Translations under genes and position numbers: made by a program
Origin: CAZKHG01 sp964552655
Lineage (GTDB): Bacteria; Bacteroidota; Bacteroidia; Bacteroidales; Tenuifilaceae
NCBI GenBank assembly: GCA_964552655.1
Contig: CAZKHG010000002.1
Span: 90,501 to 154,500 of the forward strand
DNA length: 64,000 nucleotides
Direction: 5' to 3'
Notes under the pieces: model-generated
Seen by the model: only the letters and a program-made list of their open reading frames with translations
Told to the model about the DNA's origin: nothing
The model's database searches: none
Shown here: piece after piece, positions 42,369-52,229 of the stretch
Layout of the letters: every line of letters starts with the position of its first letter
How positions within the stretch are numbered: position 1 is the stretch's first letter

Positions 42369-44681
42369 ATGATCATCACAAAACGGTGTTTTCATAATGT
42401 TCTATTTGCCGTTTTACTAATTTCTGCAATTAGAGGTTATTCACAAATTCAACCGGGATCATGGAGGGAACACTTTTCTTATAATTTTGGAATTGCGCTC
42501 ACTCAAAGCCCTGAAAAGGTTTATTGTGCAACCCCTTCAGGTGTTTTCTCATATACTCATTCATCGGGTAAAATTGAAAAATTGAGTCGTGTTAACGGTT
42601 TAACCGGGATTGACATTAGCACCATTTGTTTTTCAACCAATAAAAATGTTTTGGCAATTGGGTATGAGAATGGGAATATAGACCTGATTTTTAATGATCG
42701 GATTAAAACGATTCCCGACATTAAGAATAAAATCATGCAAGGGAGTAAGCGCATCAACCATTTTTATTTTGATAACAACACCCTATTCGCATCAACAGAC
42801 TTTGGCATTGTTGCAATTGATATTGATAAGATTGAGATTAAGGACACCTATTTTATCGGATCAAATGGCGATCCGGTAAAATGTAATGCAGTTGCCATAT
42901 TTCAGAATCGGATTTACGCAGCTACTCAAAGGGGGTTATTGAGCGCAGAAAAAAACGATCCCTTACTAATTCATTACCTGAGATGGATGCAGGAAAGCGG
43001 GTTTGCTGATCCCCAACATGAATGTGTTGATCTGGCTGTTTTTCAGGATAAAGTGATAGCGGTTGAGGGCAATACAAGTTCTCAAAAAGATATCATCTGG
43101 GCATTCGATCAATATGGATGGACAGAGGTGGGTCAGTATTTTAACTCCATTCTTCACGTTCGATCTGCATTTAATAAATTAACCATTTCGTCAACTGAAG
43201 GAATTGCAATTTTCACCTCATTAGGATTGCTTCCTGCCATTTTCAACAGCTATGGTTTTTCTGGTAATTTTGAACCACAAATGGCAATACCCATTGATCT
43301 TCAAAATATTGCTGTTGCAGATAGATATTTTGGAATGGTTTACGGAACGCCCGGTTCTTTTGATCAGGTTTGCCCCAATGGCCCGATAAGCAATAAAGTT
43401 TTTTCAATAGGATTAAATGAAGAACGTATTGTTGTTGCTGCCGGAGCATACGATGCAACATACTCCAACCGATGGTATCAGTTCTCCTTTCATACTTTTC
43501 AAAACGAAACCTGGCGCTCTTTTGTGGATTGGTCACGTCACGATGCGGTTAGGGTGGTTTTTAACCCTGCCAATTCTGACGAATATTTCATAGCCAGTTG
43601 GGGGCATGGCGTTTTCCGGTATCAGGGCGATATTTTAAAAAACCAGTATAATCAGAATAACAGTACCTTGCAAACCATATACCCCAACGAGCCTTATTGC
43701 AGGATAAGCGGAATGACATTCGATGACAAGGGCAACCTTTGGGTTGCCAATAGTATGGTATCTAACCCTATTTCTGTCAGGAAAAAGGATACAACATGGG
43801 TTTCGTTTCCGTACTCAAACCAGATAAATTCCGATTGGCTATCAGATATTGTTTATTCCCCGTTTGGCACCCTTTGGTTAATACTGCCCGGCGGCGAAGG
43901 GATTTTTGTGCTAAACCCCGGGAATGACATCAGCTCAACATCTGATGATAGGTTCCGGAAAATAAAACCGTTGGATAGAAACGGTAATGCATTGCCAGGT
44001 AATATCAATGCCATTGCTTTTGATCGGGACGATTACCTTTGGGTGGCAACCACCCAGGGCGTACTTATCAGCTATAATGCTGAAAAGGTTCTTGAAAACA
44101 ACACATTTTTTCAAAAAGTGAAAATTCCCGATATTGTTCCGGGGCTCGCCTCTTATCTTCTGGAAACAGAATCCGTTACATCAATAGCAGTGGACGGAGG
44201 CAATCGCAAATGGTTTGGCACATTAAAATCGGGTTTGTTCCTGCAATCTGGTGATGGTTCAGAAGAGTTGCATCATTTTACTTCGCTGAACAGCCCCCTG
44301 CCATCGGATTATATTCTGGATATAAAGGTTCATCCAACAACTGGTGAGGTCTTTATTACCACCGACAAAGGTCTGGTTTCCTATCGCAGCATTGCCACTT
44401 TGCCCGCCGACAGGTTTAAAAAGGTTTATGTTTACCCAAATCCTGTACGACCTGATTTTAATGGTGATATAATTATTACCGGTTTGGTGGAAAATACCAA
44501 TGTTAAGATTACCGATGTTAGCGGGAATTTGGTTTATGAAACAACATCTATTGGCGGACAAGCATCCTGGAATGGCAGGAATTTGAATGGCAATAAAATA
44601 GCCACTGGTGTTTATCTCGTATTCTGCTCTGATAGCAAAGGGGAGCAAACTGCTGTTACCAAATTACTTTTTGTAAAATAA
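42369..44681 (+). CDS. porZ: PorZ-like T9SS component (two beta-propellers and a CTD-like domain)
   Basis: This 770-aa exported protein has a signal peptide (about 1-25) and the mature start QIQPGSWREHFSYNFGIALTQ, typical of PorZ. It carries two beta-propeller regions built of repeats such as NLWVANSMVSNPISVRKKDT and YLWVATTQGVLISYN. An Ig-like T9SS C-terminal-type domain follows (about 685-770, VYVYPNPVRPDFNGDIIITG). PorZ is part of the surface attachment complex that cleaves sorting domains and fixes type IX cargo to lipopolysaccharide. A cargo protein with a sorting domain is encoded at 56968-64000. The PorZ call rests on length and pattern; a generic T9SS-exported propeller protein is the alternative. 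Confidence 0.8.
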   Translation: MIITKRCFHNVLFAVLLISAIRGYSQIQPGSWREHFSYNFGIALTQSPEKVYCATPSGVFSYTHSSGKIEKLSRVNGLTGIDISTICFSTNKNVLAIGYENGNIDLIFNDRIKTIPDIKNKIMQGSKRINHFYFDNNTLFASTDFGIVAIDIDKIEIKDTYFIGSNGDPVKCNAVAIFQNRIYAATQRGLLSAEKNDPLLIHYLRWMQESGFADPQHECVDLAVFQDKVIAVEGNTSSQKDIIWAFDQYGWTEVGQYFNSILHVRSAFNKLTISSTEGIAIFTSLGLLPAIFNSYGFSGNFEPQMAIPIDLQNIAVADRYFGMVYGTPGSFDQVCPNGPISNKVFSIGLNEERIVVAAGAYDATYSNRWYQFSFHTFQNETWRSFVDWSRHDAVRVVFNPANSDEYFIASWGHGVFRYQGDILKNQYNQNNSTLQTIYPNEPYCRISGMTFDDKGNLWVANSMVSNPISVRKKDTTWVSFPYSNQINSDWLSDIVYSPFGTLWLILPGGEGIFVLNPGNDISSTSDDRFRKIKPLDRNGNALPGNINAIAFDRDDYLWVATTQGVLISYNAEKVLENNTFFQKVKIPDIVPGLASYLLETESVTSIAVDGGNRKWFGTLKSGLFLQSGDGSEELHHFTSLNSPLPSDYILDIKVHPTTGEVFITTDKGLVSYRSIATLPADRFKKVYVYPNPVRPDFNGDIIITGLVENTNVKITDVSGNLVYETTSIGGQASWNGRNLNGNKIATGVYLVFCSDSKGEQTAVTKLLFVK

Positions 44682-44687
44682 TTCCAG

Positions 44688-45419
44688 GTGATCCACAAAA
44701 CAAGAGCCATAGCAATTCACACGATTAGATACAGCGACAATAGCATAATTGCTTATGTTTATTCCGAATCGCATGGCCGTTTATCCATCATGGTTCACAA
44801 TGCGTTTGGGAAAAGAAAGGGTTCTGGGAATGCTGTTTTCTTTCAACCCCTTAATCTGATTGATATCATTTTCTATAAAAAGGAGAACCAATCCATTGCA
44901 AAGCTAAAAGAAGTTTCATCGAACCTAATCACAAATACAATTGCCTTTGATCCGGTTAAACGGGTGATTGCACTTTTTTTGGGAGAGATTATATACAAAA
45001 CCGTAAAAGAGGAGGTTGCCAACCCGGCCATGTTCCATTTTCTAATTCATTCAATTCAGATACTGGATGTTTTGCATAAAGGCAGTTCCAATTTTCATCT
45101 GGTTTTCATGATGCAGCTTACACGTCAGCTTGGGTTTTTCCCGGGGAACCAACGAAATGAATCAAACCCATACTTCGATCTGAAAAATGGTGTATTTGTC
45201 CATTCTGAACCACCACACCCGCTTTTTATTGGTAAATCGAACAGTGAATTGTTCGATAAAGTTTTACAAACAACTTTTGAAAATGTTGAATCCCTTCATT
45301 TAAGCCATATCCAAAGAAATGCCATCATAAAAGATTTACTTTCTTTTTACCAGGTTCATTTGGGGAGTGTATCAGATATCAAATCACTGTCTGTTCTATC
45401 AGAAGTTTTTAAGGAATAG
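44688..45419 (+). CDS. recO: DNA repair protein RecO
   Basis: This 243-aa RecO has an N-terminal OB-fold (residues 1-80, with KTRAIAIHTIRYSDNSIIAYVYSESHGRLS) and a helical C-terminal part (FLGEIIYKTVKEE, MQLTRQLGFFPG). RecO loads RecA in the RecFOR recombination pathway. The start is GTG at 44688, 6 nt after the porZ stop. The zinc-finger cysteines of some RecO proteins are absent, as usual in Bacteroidota. Confidence 0.9.
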   Translation: MIHKTRAIAIHTIRYSDNSIIAYVYSESHGRLSIMVHNAFGKRKGSGNAVFFQPLNLIDIIFYKKENQSIAKLKEVSSNLITNTIAFDPVKRVIALFLGEIIYKTVKEEVANPAMFHFLIHSIQILDVLHKGSSNFHLVFMMQLTRQLGFFPGNQRNESNPYFDLKNGVFVHSEPPHPLFIGKSNSELFDKVLQTTFENVESLHLSHIQRNAIIKDLLSFYQVHLGSVSDIKSLSVLSEVFKE

Positions 45420-45431
45420 TTTAAATCTTAT

Positions 45432-45439
45432 TATCTTTG
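45432..45439 (+). promoter_or_regulatory. Candidate -7 element for the GH3 gene
   Basis: TATCTTTG matches TAnnTTTG, 22 nt upstream of the GH3 ATG and 12 nt after the recO stop. No -33 box is obvious. Confidence 0.4.
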
Positions 45440-45461
45440 AGTTAATCAATTGTTGTAGATT

Positions 45462-46982
45462 ATGCCAATTCTAAACTCAATTATATCATGGTTTGGCACC
45501 AAGCGGTTACATCAGGTTGAGCTCTTTCGCAGGTTCCCTTTCGAGGTGCAGCAAGACATGTTTAGTAAATTAATCTTTAAAGCCAAGGGAACTGAATACG
45601 GGAAAAAATTCGATTTTTCGTCTATTAAGGATATTAACACATTTCAAAAGCGTCTGCCAATAGTGGATTACGAAGGGGTAAAACCCTATATTGACCGGAT
45701 GCGAAAGGGGGAACACAACATACTGTGGCCAGAAGAGGTGAAGTGGTTTGCCAAGTCATCCGGAACGACAGAAAATAAAAGCAAGTTTATCCCTGTGAGC
45801 CCTGAAGCTCTTGAGGAATGCCATTTTCAGGGAGGGAGAGATGTTCTATCAATCTACACCAATTTATTTCCCGAAACAGAAATTTTCACCGGGAAAGCCT
45901 TAACCCTTGGCGGTAGCCACCAGATAGATAATTTTAATGCCGATGCTTTTTATGGTGATTTGTCGGCCATTCTGATCGAGAATTTGCCCTGGTGGTATGA
46001 CCTGATCCGAACCCCCAGTTCAAAAGTTGCCCTGATCCCCAAGTGGGAGGAGAAACTCGAGAAGCTGACCAATGAAACGCTAAAGGAGAATGTAACGAGC
46101 TTGGCCGGGGTTCCCTCCTGGAACCTCGTCATGATCAAATACATCCTGGATTTTACGGGCAAGAAGAACCTATTAGAGGTGTGGCCAAATCTGGAACTTT
46201 TTATGCATGGCGGCGTAAGTTTTACACCGTATCGCGATCAGTATAAAAAAGTTATCCCCTCTGAAAGGATGCGATATATGGAAACGTACAATGCCAGCGA
46301 AGGGTTCTTTGCCATTCAGGATGATTTATCTGCTGATGATATGCTGCTGATGCTTGATTATGGCATTTTTTATGAGTTCGTCCCGGCCGAACAGGCATTT
46401 AACCCCAACCCCGAATGTATTTCAATACAAGATGTTGAGTTGAACCAAAACTATGCGGTAGTTATAAGTACCAACTCAGGTTTATGGCGTTATATGATAG
46501 GCGATACCATTATGTTTACATCAAAAACGCCACACAAAATCAAAATTACCGGGAGAACCCGGCATTTTATTAACGCATTTGGAGAAGAGCTGATCATTGA
46601 CAATGCAGAAAAAGCGTTAAAAACCGCCTGTGAAAAAACAGGGGCTTCTATCAGGGAATATACAGCAGGCCCTGTTTACATGGATGAAAACGCCAGAGGG
46701 GCACATGAGTGGTTAATAGAGTTTGATCATAATCCAAACGACCTTGATTTTTTTTGCCAGATTCTTGATAATGCCCTATGTTCGTTGAACTCAGACTATG
46801 AGGCAAAGCGTTATAAAGGGATTACGCTTGGATCACCGGTAATCAGAAGCCTGAAAGCAGGCACCTTTTACCGATGGATGAAGGAGCGTGGGAAGCTGGG
46901 CGGGCAGAACAAAGTGCCAAGGTTATCAAACAACCGCGATTACATCGAGCAGCTTCTGGAAATTGAAAGGAGTATCGTTTAA
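45462..46982 (+). CDS. GH3-family acyl-acid-amido synthetase-like protein
   Basis: This 506-aa bacterial member of the GH3 (auxin-responsive promoter) family is an ATP-dependent adenylating enzyme of the ANL superfamily. It has the ATP-binding motif WFAKSSGTTENKSKFIPVS (about 95-113), MHGGVSFTPYRDQYKK, YNASEGFFAIQDD, and the hinge GRTRHFINAFGEELI. Plant GH3 proteins join amino acids to hormone acids; bacterial substrates are largely unknown. It is directly followed by a secreted hypothetical gene (stop at 46982, next ATG at 46983), so the two are probably translated together. Confidence 0.9.
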   Translation: MPILNSIISWFGTKRLHQVELFRRFPFEVQQDMFSKLIFKAKGTEYGKKFDFSSIKDINTFQKRLPIVDYEGVKPYIDRMRKGEHNILWPEEVKWFAKSSGTTENKSKFIPVSPEALEECHFQGGRDVLSIYTNLFPETEIFTGKALTLGGSHQIDNFNADAFYGDLSAILIENLPWWYDLIRTPSSKVALIPKWEEKLEKLTNETLKENVTSLAGVPSWNLVMIKYILDFTGKKNLLEVWPNLELFMHGGVSFTPYRDQYKKVIPSERMRYMETYNASEGFFAIQDDLSADDMLLMLDYGIFYEFVPAEQAFNPNPECISIQDVELNQNYAVVISTNSGLWRYMIGDTIMFTSKTPHKIKITGRTRHFINAFGEELIIDNAEKALKTACEKTGASIREYTAGPVYMDENARGAHEWLIEFDHNPNDLDFFCQILDNALCSLNSDYEAKRYKGITLGSPVIRSLKAGTFYRWMKERGKLGGQNKVPRLSNNRDYIEQLLEIERSIV

Positions 46983-47738
46983 ATGAATCCCAGAAACCTG
47001 ATATTTATTGTATTTTTATTTTGTTGTTTTACAACAGTTAAATCACAATGTAATTTCTCACAGGTTGATAAATTTGAGAACATATGGATAATTGATGGGC
47101 AGTCAGTAATCTGCTTCGATAAAAATTTTAAAAGAACCGGAGAATACTCCAATATTCAACTTGGGCAACCCACCATACTTGATGTTACAAACCCACTAAA
47201 AGTGCTGGTATTCTTTTCATCTTCTCAGGTAATTATATTTTTAGACAAAAAGGTATCGCAAATTTCCAGCCCAATCTTCCTTAAATCCCGCAACTTCGTG
47301 GATGTGGGCTTGGTGTGCAGATCAATCAAGGGGGGAATCTGGATTTTTGATAGTGTTAACAAATCCCTGGTGCTTTGCGATGAAAACGCAAACCCTACCT
47401 CTTTTAGAATTCCTGTGGGTAACGATTTTACAACAGGCCGACCCATATTTATGCAAGAGCAATCATCAATTCTTTACATGGCTTTTTCTAAAAAGGAAAT
47501 TGTCAGGTATAACGAATTTGGCCAATTTGTCGGGACAATTCCGATATCAACAGATTTCCCTTTTCAGATTTCTGATTCAGCCCTCTACTACCTATCCAAC
47601 AATCATCTAAATAAATTTTTATTTGATGAGAACACACATACACCAATGTTCTGTGAATGTTGTAATGGGTGTTTGCCAATTGTAATACGCAATCAGGTTT
47701 ATACATTTAATGGAAAAACAATAGTTCCATGTAAGTAA
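46983..47738 (+). CDS. Secreted hypothetical protein, propeller-like
   Basis: This 251-aa protein has a signal peptide (about 1-21, ending VKSQ). The remainder is rich in short beta-strand repeats such as DKFENIWIIDGQSVICFDKNF and VDVGLVCRSIKGGIWIFDS, like a small beta-propeller. A cysteine cluster is near the C-terminus (FCECCNGCLP). I do not recognise a named family. It begins immediately after the GH3 stop codon and ends 227 nt before the kinase gene. Confidence 0.75.
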   Translation: MNPRNLIFIVFLFCCFTTVKSQCNFSQVDKFENIWIIDGQSVICFDKNFKRTGEYSNIQLGQPTILDVTNPLKVLVFFSSSQVIIFLDKKVSQISSPIFLKSRNFVDVGLVCRSIKGGIWIFDSVNKSLVLCDENANPTSFRIPVGNDFTTGRPIFMQEQSSILYMAFSKKEIVRYNEFGQFVGTIPISTDFPFQISDSALYYLSNNHLNKFLFDENTHTPMFCECCNGCLPIVIRNQVYTFNGKTIVPCK

Positions 47739-47965
47739 ATTAAGAAAGGGTATTTCATTTCTTGTATTTGATGATTGCTTCACTTTCTTTTTTTCCGGTT
47801 ACCAGATTAATAAAAAGTTATCAACACAGCCAAATTTACAGGTAAACTTTTGTAATTTTAACGTGTGCGTGTTCGGCTTATTCAGGTGTTATAATACAAG
47901 ACAGGACGGGCATTTCGAATTTAAAGACAGATAAATCGTATTGTATAATTCTATAACTCTTTAAA

Positions 47966-48580
47966 ATGCATATAGCCGTTGCCGGTAACATTGGATCCGG
48001 AAAAACCACACTTACACGCCTGCTTTCTAAGCATTATGGCTGGAAGCCACACTTCGAGGATGTTGATGACAACCCCTACCTGAACGATTTTTATGAGGAT
48101 ATGCAGCGCTGGAGTTTTAACCTCCAGATATATTTTTTAAATAGCCGGTTTAGCCAGGTTGTTGATATCCGGAGGAAAGGTGATAATGTAATACAGGATC
48201 GAACTATTTATGAGGATGCCCATATTTTTGCGCCAAATCTTCATATTATGGGGTTAATGACCACCCGTGATTTTAACAATTACCTGAACCTGTTTACCCT
48301 GATGAGCTCCCTCATTCAACCACCCGACCTGCTGATTTACCTCAGGGCATCCGTTCCTACGCTGGTTAACCAGATCCAGAAACGTGGCCGTGATTACGAA
48401 AAAAATATCCGGCTAGATTACCTTCAACGGTTGAACGAGCGCTATGAAGCCTGGATCGAAACCTATAAGTTGGGGAAAATGCTTATTATTGATGTTGACA
48501 ACCTAAACATCCCAGATAAACCAGAAGATCTTCGGTATGTAATTAACAAGATTGATGCGTTAATTCATGGGCTTTTTTAA
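47966..48580 (+). CDS. Deoxynucleoside kinase
   Basis: This 204-aa member of the dNK/dGK/dAK family phosphorylates deoxynucleosides for salvage. It has a P-loop GNIGSGKTT (residues 7-15), the substrate-binding WSFNLQIYFLNSRF, the catalytic-type DRTIYED (near residue 79), and the LID-type arginines in QIQKRGRDYEKNIRLDYL. The size is typical. It stands alone between the GH3 operon and a convergent metallophosphoesterase gene. Confidence 0.92.
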   Translation: MHIAVAGNIGSGKTTLTRLLSKHYGWKPHFEDVDDNPYLNDFYEDMQRWSFNLQIYFLNSRFSQVVDIRRKGDNVIQDRTIYEDAHIFAPNLHIMGLMTTRDFNNYLNLFTLMSSLIQPPDLLIYLRASVPTLVNQIQKRGRDYEKNIRLDYLQRLNERYEAWIETYKLGKMLIIDVDNLNIPDKPEDLRYVINKIDALIHGLF

Positions 48581-48609
48581 GCATTTCTACAATTAGTAAA
48601 ACCCTGAAG

Positions 48610-49350
48610 CTAAGAGAGGTCAGGCAAATCAGAAATTTTAACCTTTTTTTCGCTGCCGATTTTAATTGTTTCGTATTTCAACCTTTCTGTATCAACAACA
48701 GTGGCCTGGAATCTGCCAAGGGAGCAAGTTCCGGAGTTAACATATATTTTTTTACTATTGAGGTAGTACATTTTGTGCGATTCCAGCTTGTGGGTATGCC
48801 CAAGAATAACCATATCGTATTTTCTAAGTAATTTCAATGCGTACTTAAGATATTTATAAGAGTTATATTTTCTTGGAATTCGGTTCAAGTCATCATCGAA
48901 TTCGACAATTTTGAAATATACTTTTTCAACCCATTGATAAACCACCAGTTTTTTCAGGATGTAAAAACCTAATCGACCAATACCCCGGCCAATTTTTGTC
49001 CCATTTAAAAAATCGGCGTTGTGCCCGTGTTCAATATATATCTTATTCCCTTTTGAATTTATAATCAGGTGATGATCTTCTGCTCCCGGGTTGAAAAGGT
49101 CATGATTGCCCCTGATAAAAATGTAATTATTGCTTTTGAAATAGTGGATCAACCTGTAGTTCCGGGCGTAAACCTCCTTAAAACTGTATTTAAACAGATC
49201 GAGTATATCTCCATTTAGAATTACTTGATCAACAGAATAATAGGCAATGATTTTTTCCAATGATTTAATAAAGCTGACAGGTTTCCAGCCAAATGTTCCA
49301 AACATATCGCCGTTATCTATATGAAGATCTGATAAAACCAAAACAATCAT
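48610..49350 (-). CDS. Metallophosphoesterase, UDP-diacylglucosamine hydrolase-like
   Basis: This 246-aa calcineurin-like phosphoesterase has DLHIDNGDMFG, NGDILDLF, RGNHDLFNPG, IEHGHNADF and LGHTHKLESH. The order and the IYIEHGH element resemble LpxH-like UDP-2,3-diacylglucosamine hydrolases and related membrane-associated phosphoesterases, but key LpxH residues cannot be confirmed by eye. It is convergent with the deoxynucleoside kinase gene and divergent from the 78-aa protein gene. Confidence 0.82.
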   Translation of the reverse strand: MIVLVLSDLHIDNGDMFGTFGWKPVSFIKSLEKIIAYYSVDQVILNGDILDLFKYSFKEVYARNYRLIHYFKSNNYIFIRGNHDLFNPGAEDHHLIINSKGNKIYIEHGHNADFLNGTKIGRGIGRLGFYILKKLVVYQWVEKVYFKIVEFDDDLNRIPRKYNSYKYLKYALKLLRKYDMVILGHTHKLESHKMYYLNSKKIYVNSGTCSLGRFQATVVDTERLKYETIKIGSEKKVKISDLPDLS

Positions 49351-49467
49351 AAGTTGATAACTTTTAATAAAAGAATAACAAAAGTGATTAAAATCATTGA
49401 CTAAGAGCTTCTTTCCTGTGTTATTTTTAAGTTAAATTTATCAGGAAATTGAAACACCAAATGAATT

Positions 49468-49704
49468 ATGTATAAATCCGTTGCCGTTCATGCCCGATCA
49501 ACCTATTGGACCAACAAGGAGACCAACGAAGAATATAGTGTTGTTGATTCAAACGATCTGGCAAAAGAAATTGAAATTCAAGTGAATAAAATTGAAGAGG
49601 AGGGTTTTGCCGTTGTTTGCATCACCCCCATTTCTTCCGGAAGTATTACAAATGGGAATGGTTATTTCCAGTCCGAGAGTGTAATAATCACAGCAAAGAA
49701 GTAG
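49468..49704 (+). CDS. Small hypothetical protein, 78 aa
   Basis: This 78-aa soluble protein (MYKSVAVHARSTYWTNKETN...) has a central helix (DLAKEIEIQVNKIEEEGFAVV) between strands, suggesting a small alpha/beta fold. It ends at 49704, directly abutting the end of the convergent phosphatase gene. Codon use looks normal for a real gene and the spacing from the divergent metallophosphoesterase is about 117 nt. I know of no function. Confidence 0.65.
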   Translation: MYKSVAVHARSTYWTNKETNEEYSVVDSNDLAKEIEIQVNKIEEEGFAVVCITPISSGSITNGNGYFQSESVIITAKK

Positions 49705-52014
49705 CTAAATTTTAAACCCCATTACCAGGATGTCATCCACCTGCTTTTGAGTTCCCCTATACTCTTCCAGGGTTTGATCGAGTACATTCTTTTGATCTGT
49801 GAAACCAAAATGTTGCAGGTTTAATAGCAGCTTTTTAAAGTTGGCCATCATAAACTTGGTGTTGGCTGGACCTCCAAACTGATCTGAGTACCCGTCAGAA
49901 AACATGTAGAAAGTATCACCCGGGAAGTAATTAAAAGTTTTTGTGCTAAAAGGTTTTTCTCCAACCACATGATACCCAATAGGCATCTTGTTTCCCCGAA
50001 GTTCGTAGATGGAATGGGTGTTGGAGTTTATCATATCATCGTAATTTTCAACTGGTTGATATTCGTTTTTCCGGCATATCAGAATTGGCAGGTAGGCGCC
50101 TGCATACTCAACCAGCTGCTGCTGCTTGTCAACCAGAATAATTGACATATCCATACCATCAACCGAATCCCCCTCGTTTCCGGTTTGGTTAAGAGAGGAG
50201 ATTATCAAATGCCTGAGTTTATATAGAATATCGTTTGCGTTGATCTGATGAGCCATTGCTGTAAGCTCTTTAAGTAAGGTTATTCCCAGCATGCTCATAA
50301 AAGCACCTGGAACACCATGGCCAGTGCAATCGGCCACGGCAACAACCAAACGCCCATCATCAAGTTTCGAAACCCAGTAAAAATCACCGCTTACGATATT
50401 TTTGGGTTTGTACAGGACAAAGTAATCGGAAAGCAGCTCTTTAATTGATGAATCCCTTGGCATAATTGTGCTTTGAATCCGGCTTGCATAGCGGATGCTA
50501 TCCGTTATCAATTTCTGCTGATCTGCTATTTGATCCCTTTGACGGGTGGCCAGGTCGCGCTGAGTTTCAATTTCATGTTTCTGGTTTTCGATCTCGTTTT
50601 TTTGCCGCTTTATTTCATCGTTTTGTAAAATGAGCAGCTGGTTTGTTTTCTTTTTTTCACGGTAGAAGTAGAATATCACCAAAGCCAATACTAGCGTAAG
50701 TATAAATGCCAGCGCTGTAAATCCGGATATCATACGTTGGCGCTCCAACCGGACCTGTTGGATGGCTTCTTTCTGGCGGTTTACAATTTCCTGCTCTTTC
50801 TCCCGTTTTTCAAAATCGTACTGCATTTCAAGCCGGGCAATTTCACCGGAGTTGATGCTATCCTTAAGCATAGAGTACTGAACTTGATAATCTAAAGCCT
50901 TTTGGTAGTCACCTATTGTAGAATGGGATTTCGATAAACTTTGATATGCATCCTTAATATCCGATAGCAGGTGATGCTTCTGTGCAATTGTTAGACTTTT
51001 ATTCAGATAGTTTATACCTGCCGGCTTTTCCCCCTTTTGGACTTTTATCGAACCCAGATATCTATAAAGAGATGCCAGGTCAATGCTATCATGAAGAGAG
51101 GTTTTAAGTTCTAATGCCGATTGAAGATTTTTTTCTGCATTGATAATTTCACCTTTTTCAGCATAAATAATTCCAATTGTCAGAAGGTTTGCTGCCCGAC
51201 CATGAAAGTTATTATTCCGGGTATTTATTTCCAGAACGTTATTAAGGTATTCTAACGCCTTGCTGTAATTGCCTGCGTGATAGTAAATATTTCCAAGCTC
51301 AGTTAATGAAAGGGTAACCCCTGTTGGGTTGCCTTTATTCGCTTCAATCTCCCGGTAATTGTTTAGTGCCGTTTCAGCATACTGCATTGCCTTTTCGTTC
51401 AGACCAAGCCGTTTAAACATACGGGCTATGTTTAGTGAGGTCCAGGCTATGCCTTCAACATCGTTAATGCTTTCGTAGATGACCATCGCCTCCAGAAAAT
51501 ATTCTATTGATTTCTGGTAGCTGCCAAATAGGCTGCTAACCGTTCCAATATTAACCAAAGTTCTTGCCTTTTCGGGGTTATCATCAAGTTTCTGGTTGAT
51601 TTGTAAAGCCTGTTTATAAAAATTGAGCGCCTGTATATAGTTGCTTTTGAGTTGGTAAACATTTCCGAGCCTGTTATACCCGGCAGCTATCCATTTTTCG
51701 AAGTTGTTAGTTTTAGCAATCTCCAAAGACAGGTTAAGGTGTTCAATTGACTGGTCAAAATCATTCTTGCTGTAATAGCAATAGCCTAATTGGTGTTCCG
51801 CCTTAACAATCTGTAATTTATCACCCACCTTATTGGCAAGCAAAACGGCTTTCTGGGCAAAGTTAACCGCAGAATCAGGATTTGAAACCCTCAGAACTTC
51901 AGCTTTATCAAGGAGTATTAAAAGAGAATCTTCGTCAGAAAATACCTGAGAATAGGATTGTTGGCATAGAATTGCAAAAAGCAGAGAATAAATAAACATT
52001 CTATATTTAGCCAT
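49705..52014 (-). CDS. TPR-repeat membrane protein with SpoIIE (PP2C) phosphatase domain
   Basis: This 769-aa protein has a signal peptide, then about nine TPR units (30-375; for example AAGYNRLGNVYQLKSNYIQALNFY), a TM helix (about 408-430), a coiled coil (435-510) and a SpoIIE-type serine phosphatase domain (about 515-769). The metal and catalytic motifs are intact: VSGDFYWV, VADCTGHGVPGAFMSM and FSDGYSDQFGG. Such proteins are common in Bacteroidota and usually control an anti-sigma/anti-anti-sigma switch or other phosphoproteins. No partner kinase or STAS protein is nearby. It is divergent from the Cache-GAF-PAS sensor gene, 215 nt away. Confidence 0.9.
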   Translation of the reverse strand: MAKYRMFIYSLLFAILCQQSYSQVFSDEDSLLILLDKAEVLRVSNPDSAVNFAQKAVLLANKVGDKLQIVKAEHQLGYCYYSKNDFDQSIEHLNLSLEIAKTNNFEKWIAAGYNRLGNVYQLKSNYIQALNFYKQALQINQKLDDNPEKARTLVNIGTVSSLFGSYQKSIEYFLEAMVIYESINDVEGIAWTSLNIARMFKRLGLNEKAMQYAETALNNYREIEANKGNPTGVTLSLTELGNIYYHAGNYSKALEYLNNVLEINTRNNNFHGRAANLLTIGIIYAEKGEIINAEKNLQSALELKTSLHDSIDLASLYRYLGSIKVQKGEKPAGINYLNKSLTIAQKHHLLSDIKDAYQSLSKSHSTIGDYQKALDYQVQYSMLKDSINSGEIARLEMQYDFEKREKEQEIVNRQKEAIQQVRLERQRMISGFTALAFILTLVLALVIFYFYREKKKTNQLLILQNDEIKRQKNEIENQKHEIETQRDLATRQRDQIADQQKLITDSIRYASRIQSTIMPRDSSIKELLSDYFVLYKPKNIVSGDFYWVSKLDDGRLVVAVADCTGHGVPGAFMSMLGITLLKELTAMAHQINANDILYKLRHLIISSLNQTGNEGDSVDGMDMSIILVDKQQQLVEYAGAYLPILICRKNEYQPVENYDDMINSNTHSIYELRGNKMPIGYHVVGEKPFSTKTFNYFPGDTFYMFSDGYSDQFGGPANTKFMMANFKKLLLNLQHFGFTDQKNVLDQTLEEYRGTQKQVDDILVMGFKI

Positions 52015-52229
52015 TGAATTTTATAATTTTCAATTTAATAAAGGCTTAACGACAAGGCTAAAATAGGTTTTTAATCAGATTAAGCATCCATTTTTTCCTA
52101 AAAGTTATCAATAAAAAGCTGATAGCTTAAACCAATGCAGATTATTCTACAAAAACATTTCGTATTTTTAAGCGAATATTTTTTTGATTTGAACCTAAAA
52201 TCTTTCTATCCATTTAACGATAAGGGGCG

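Noticed and set aside
47818..47826. TTATCAACA as a DnaA box or replication origin
   Set aside because: A single imperfect 9-mer without a cluster, AT-rich unwinding element or dnaA/dnaN genes nearby.
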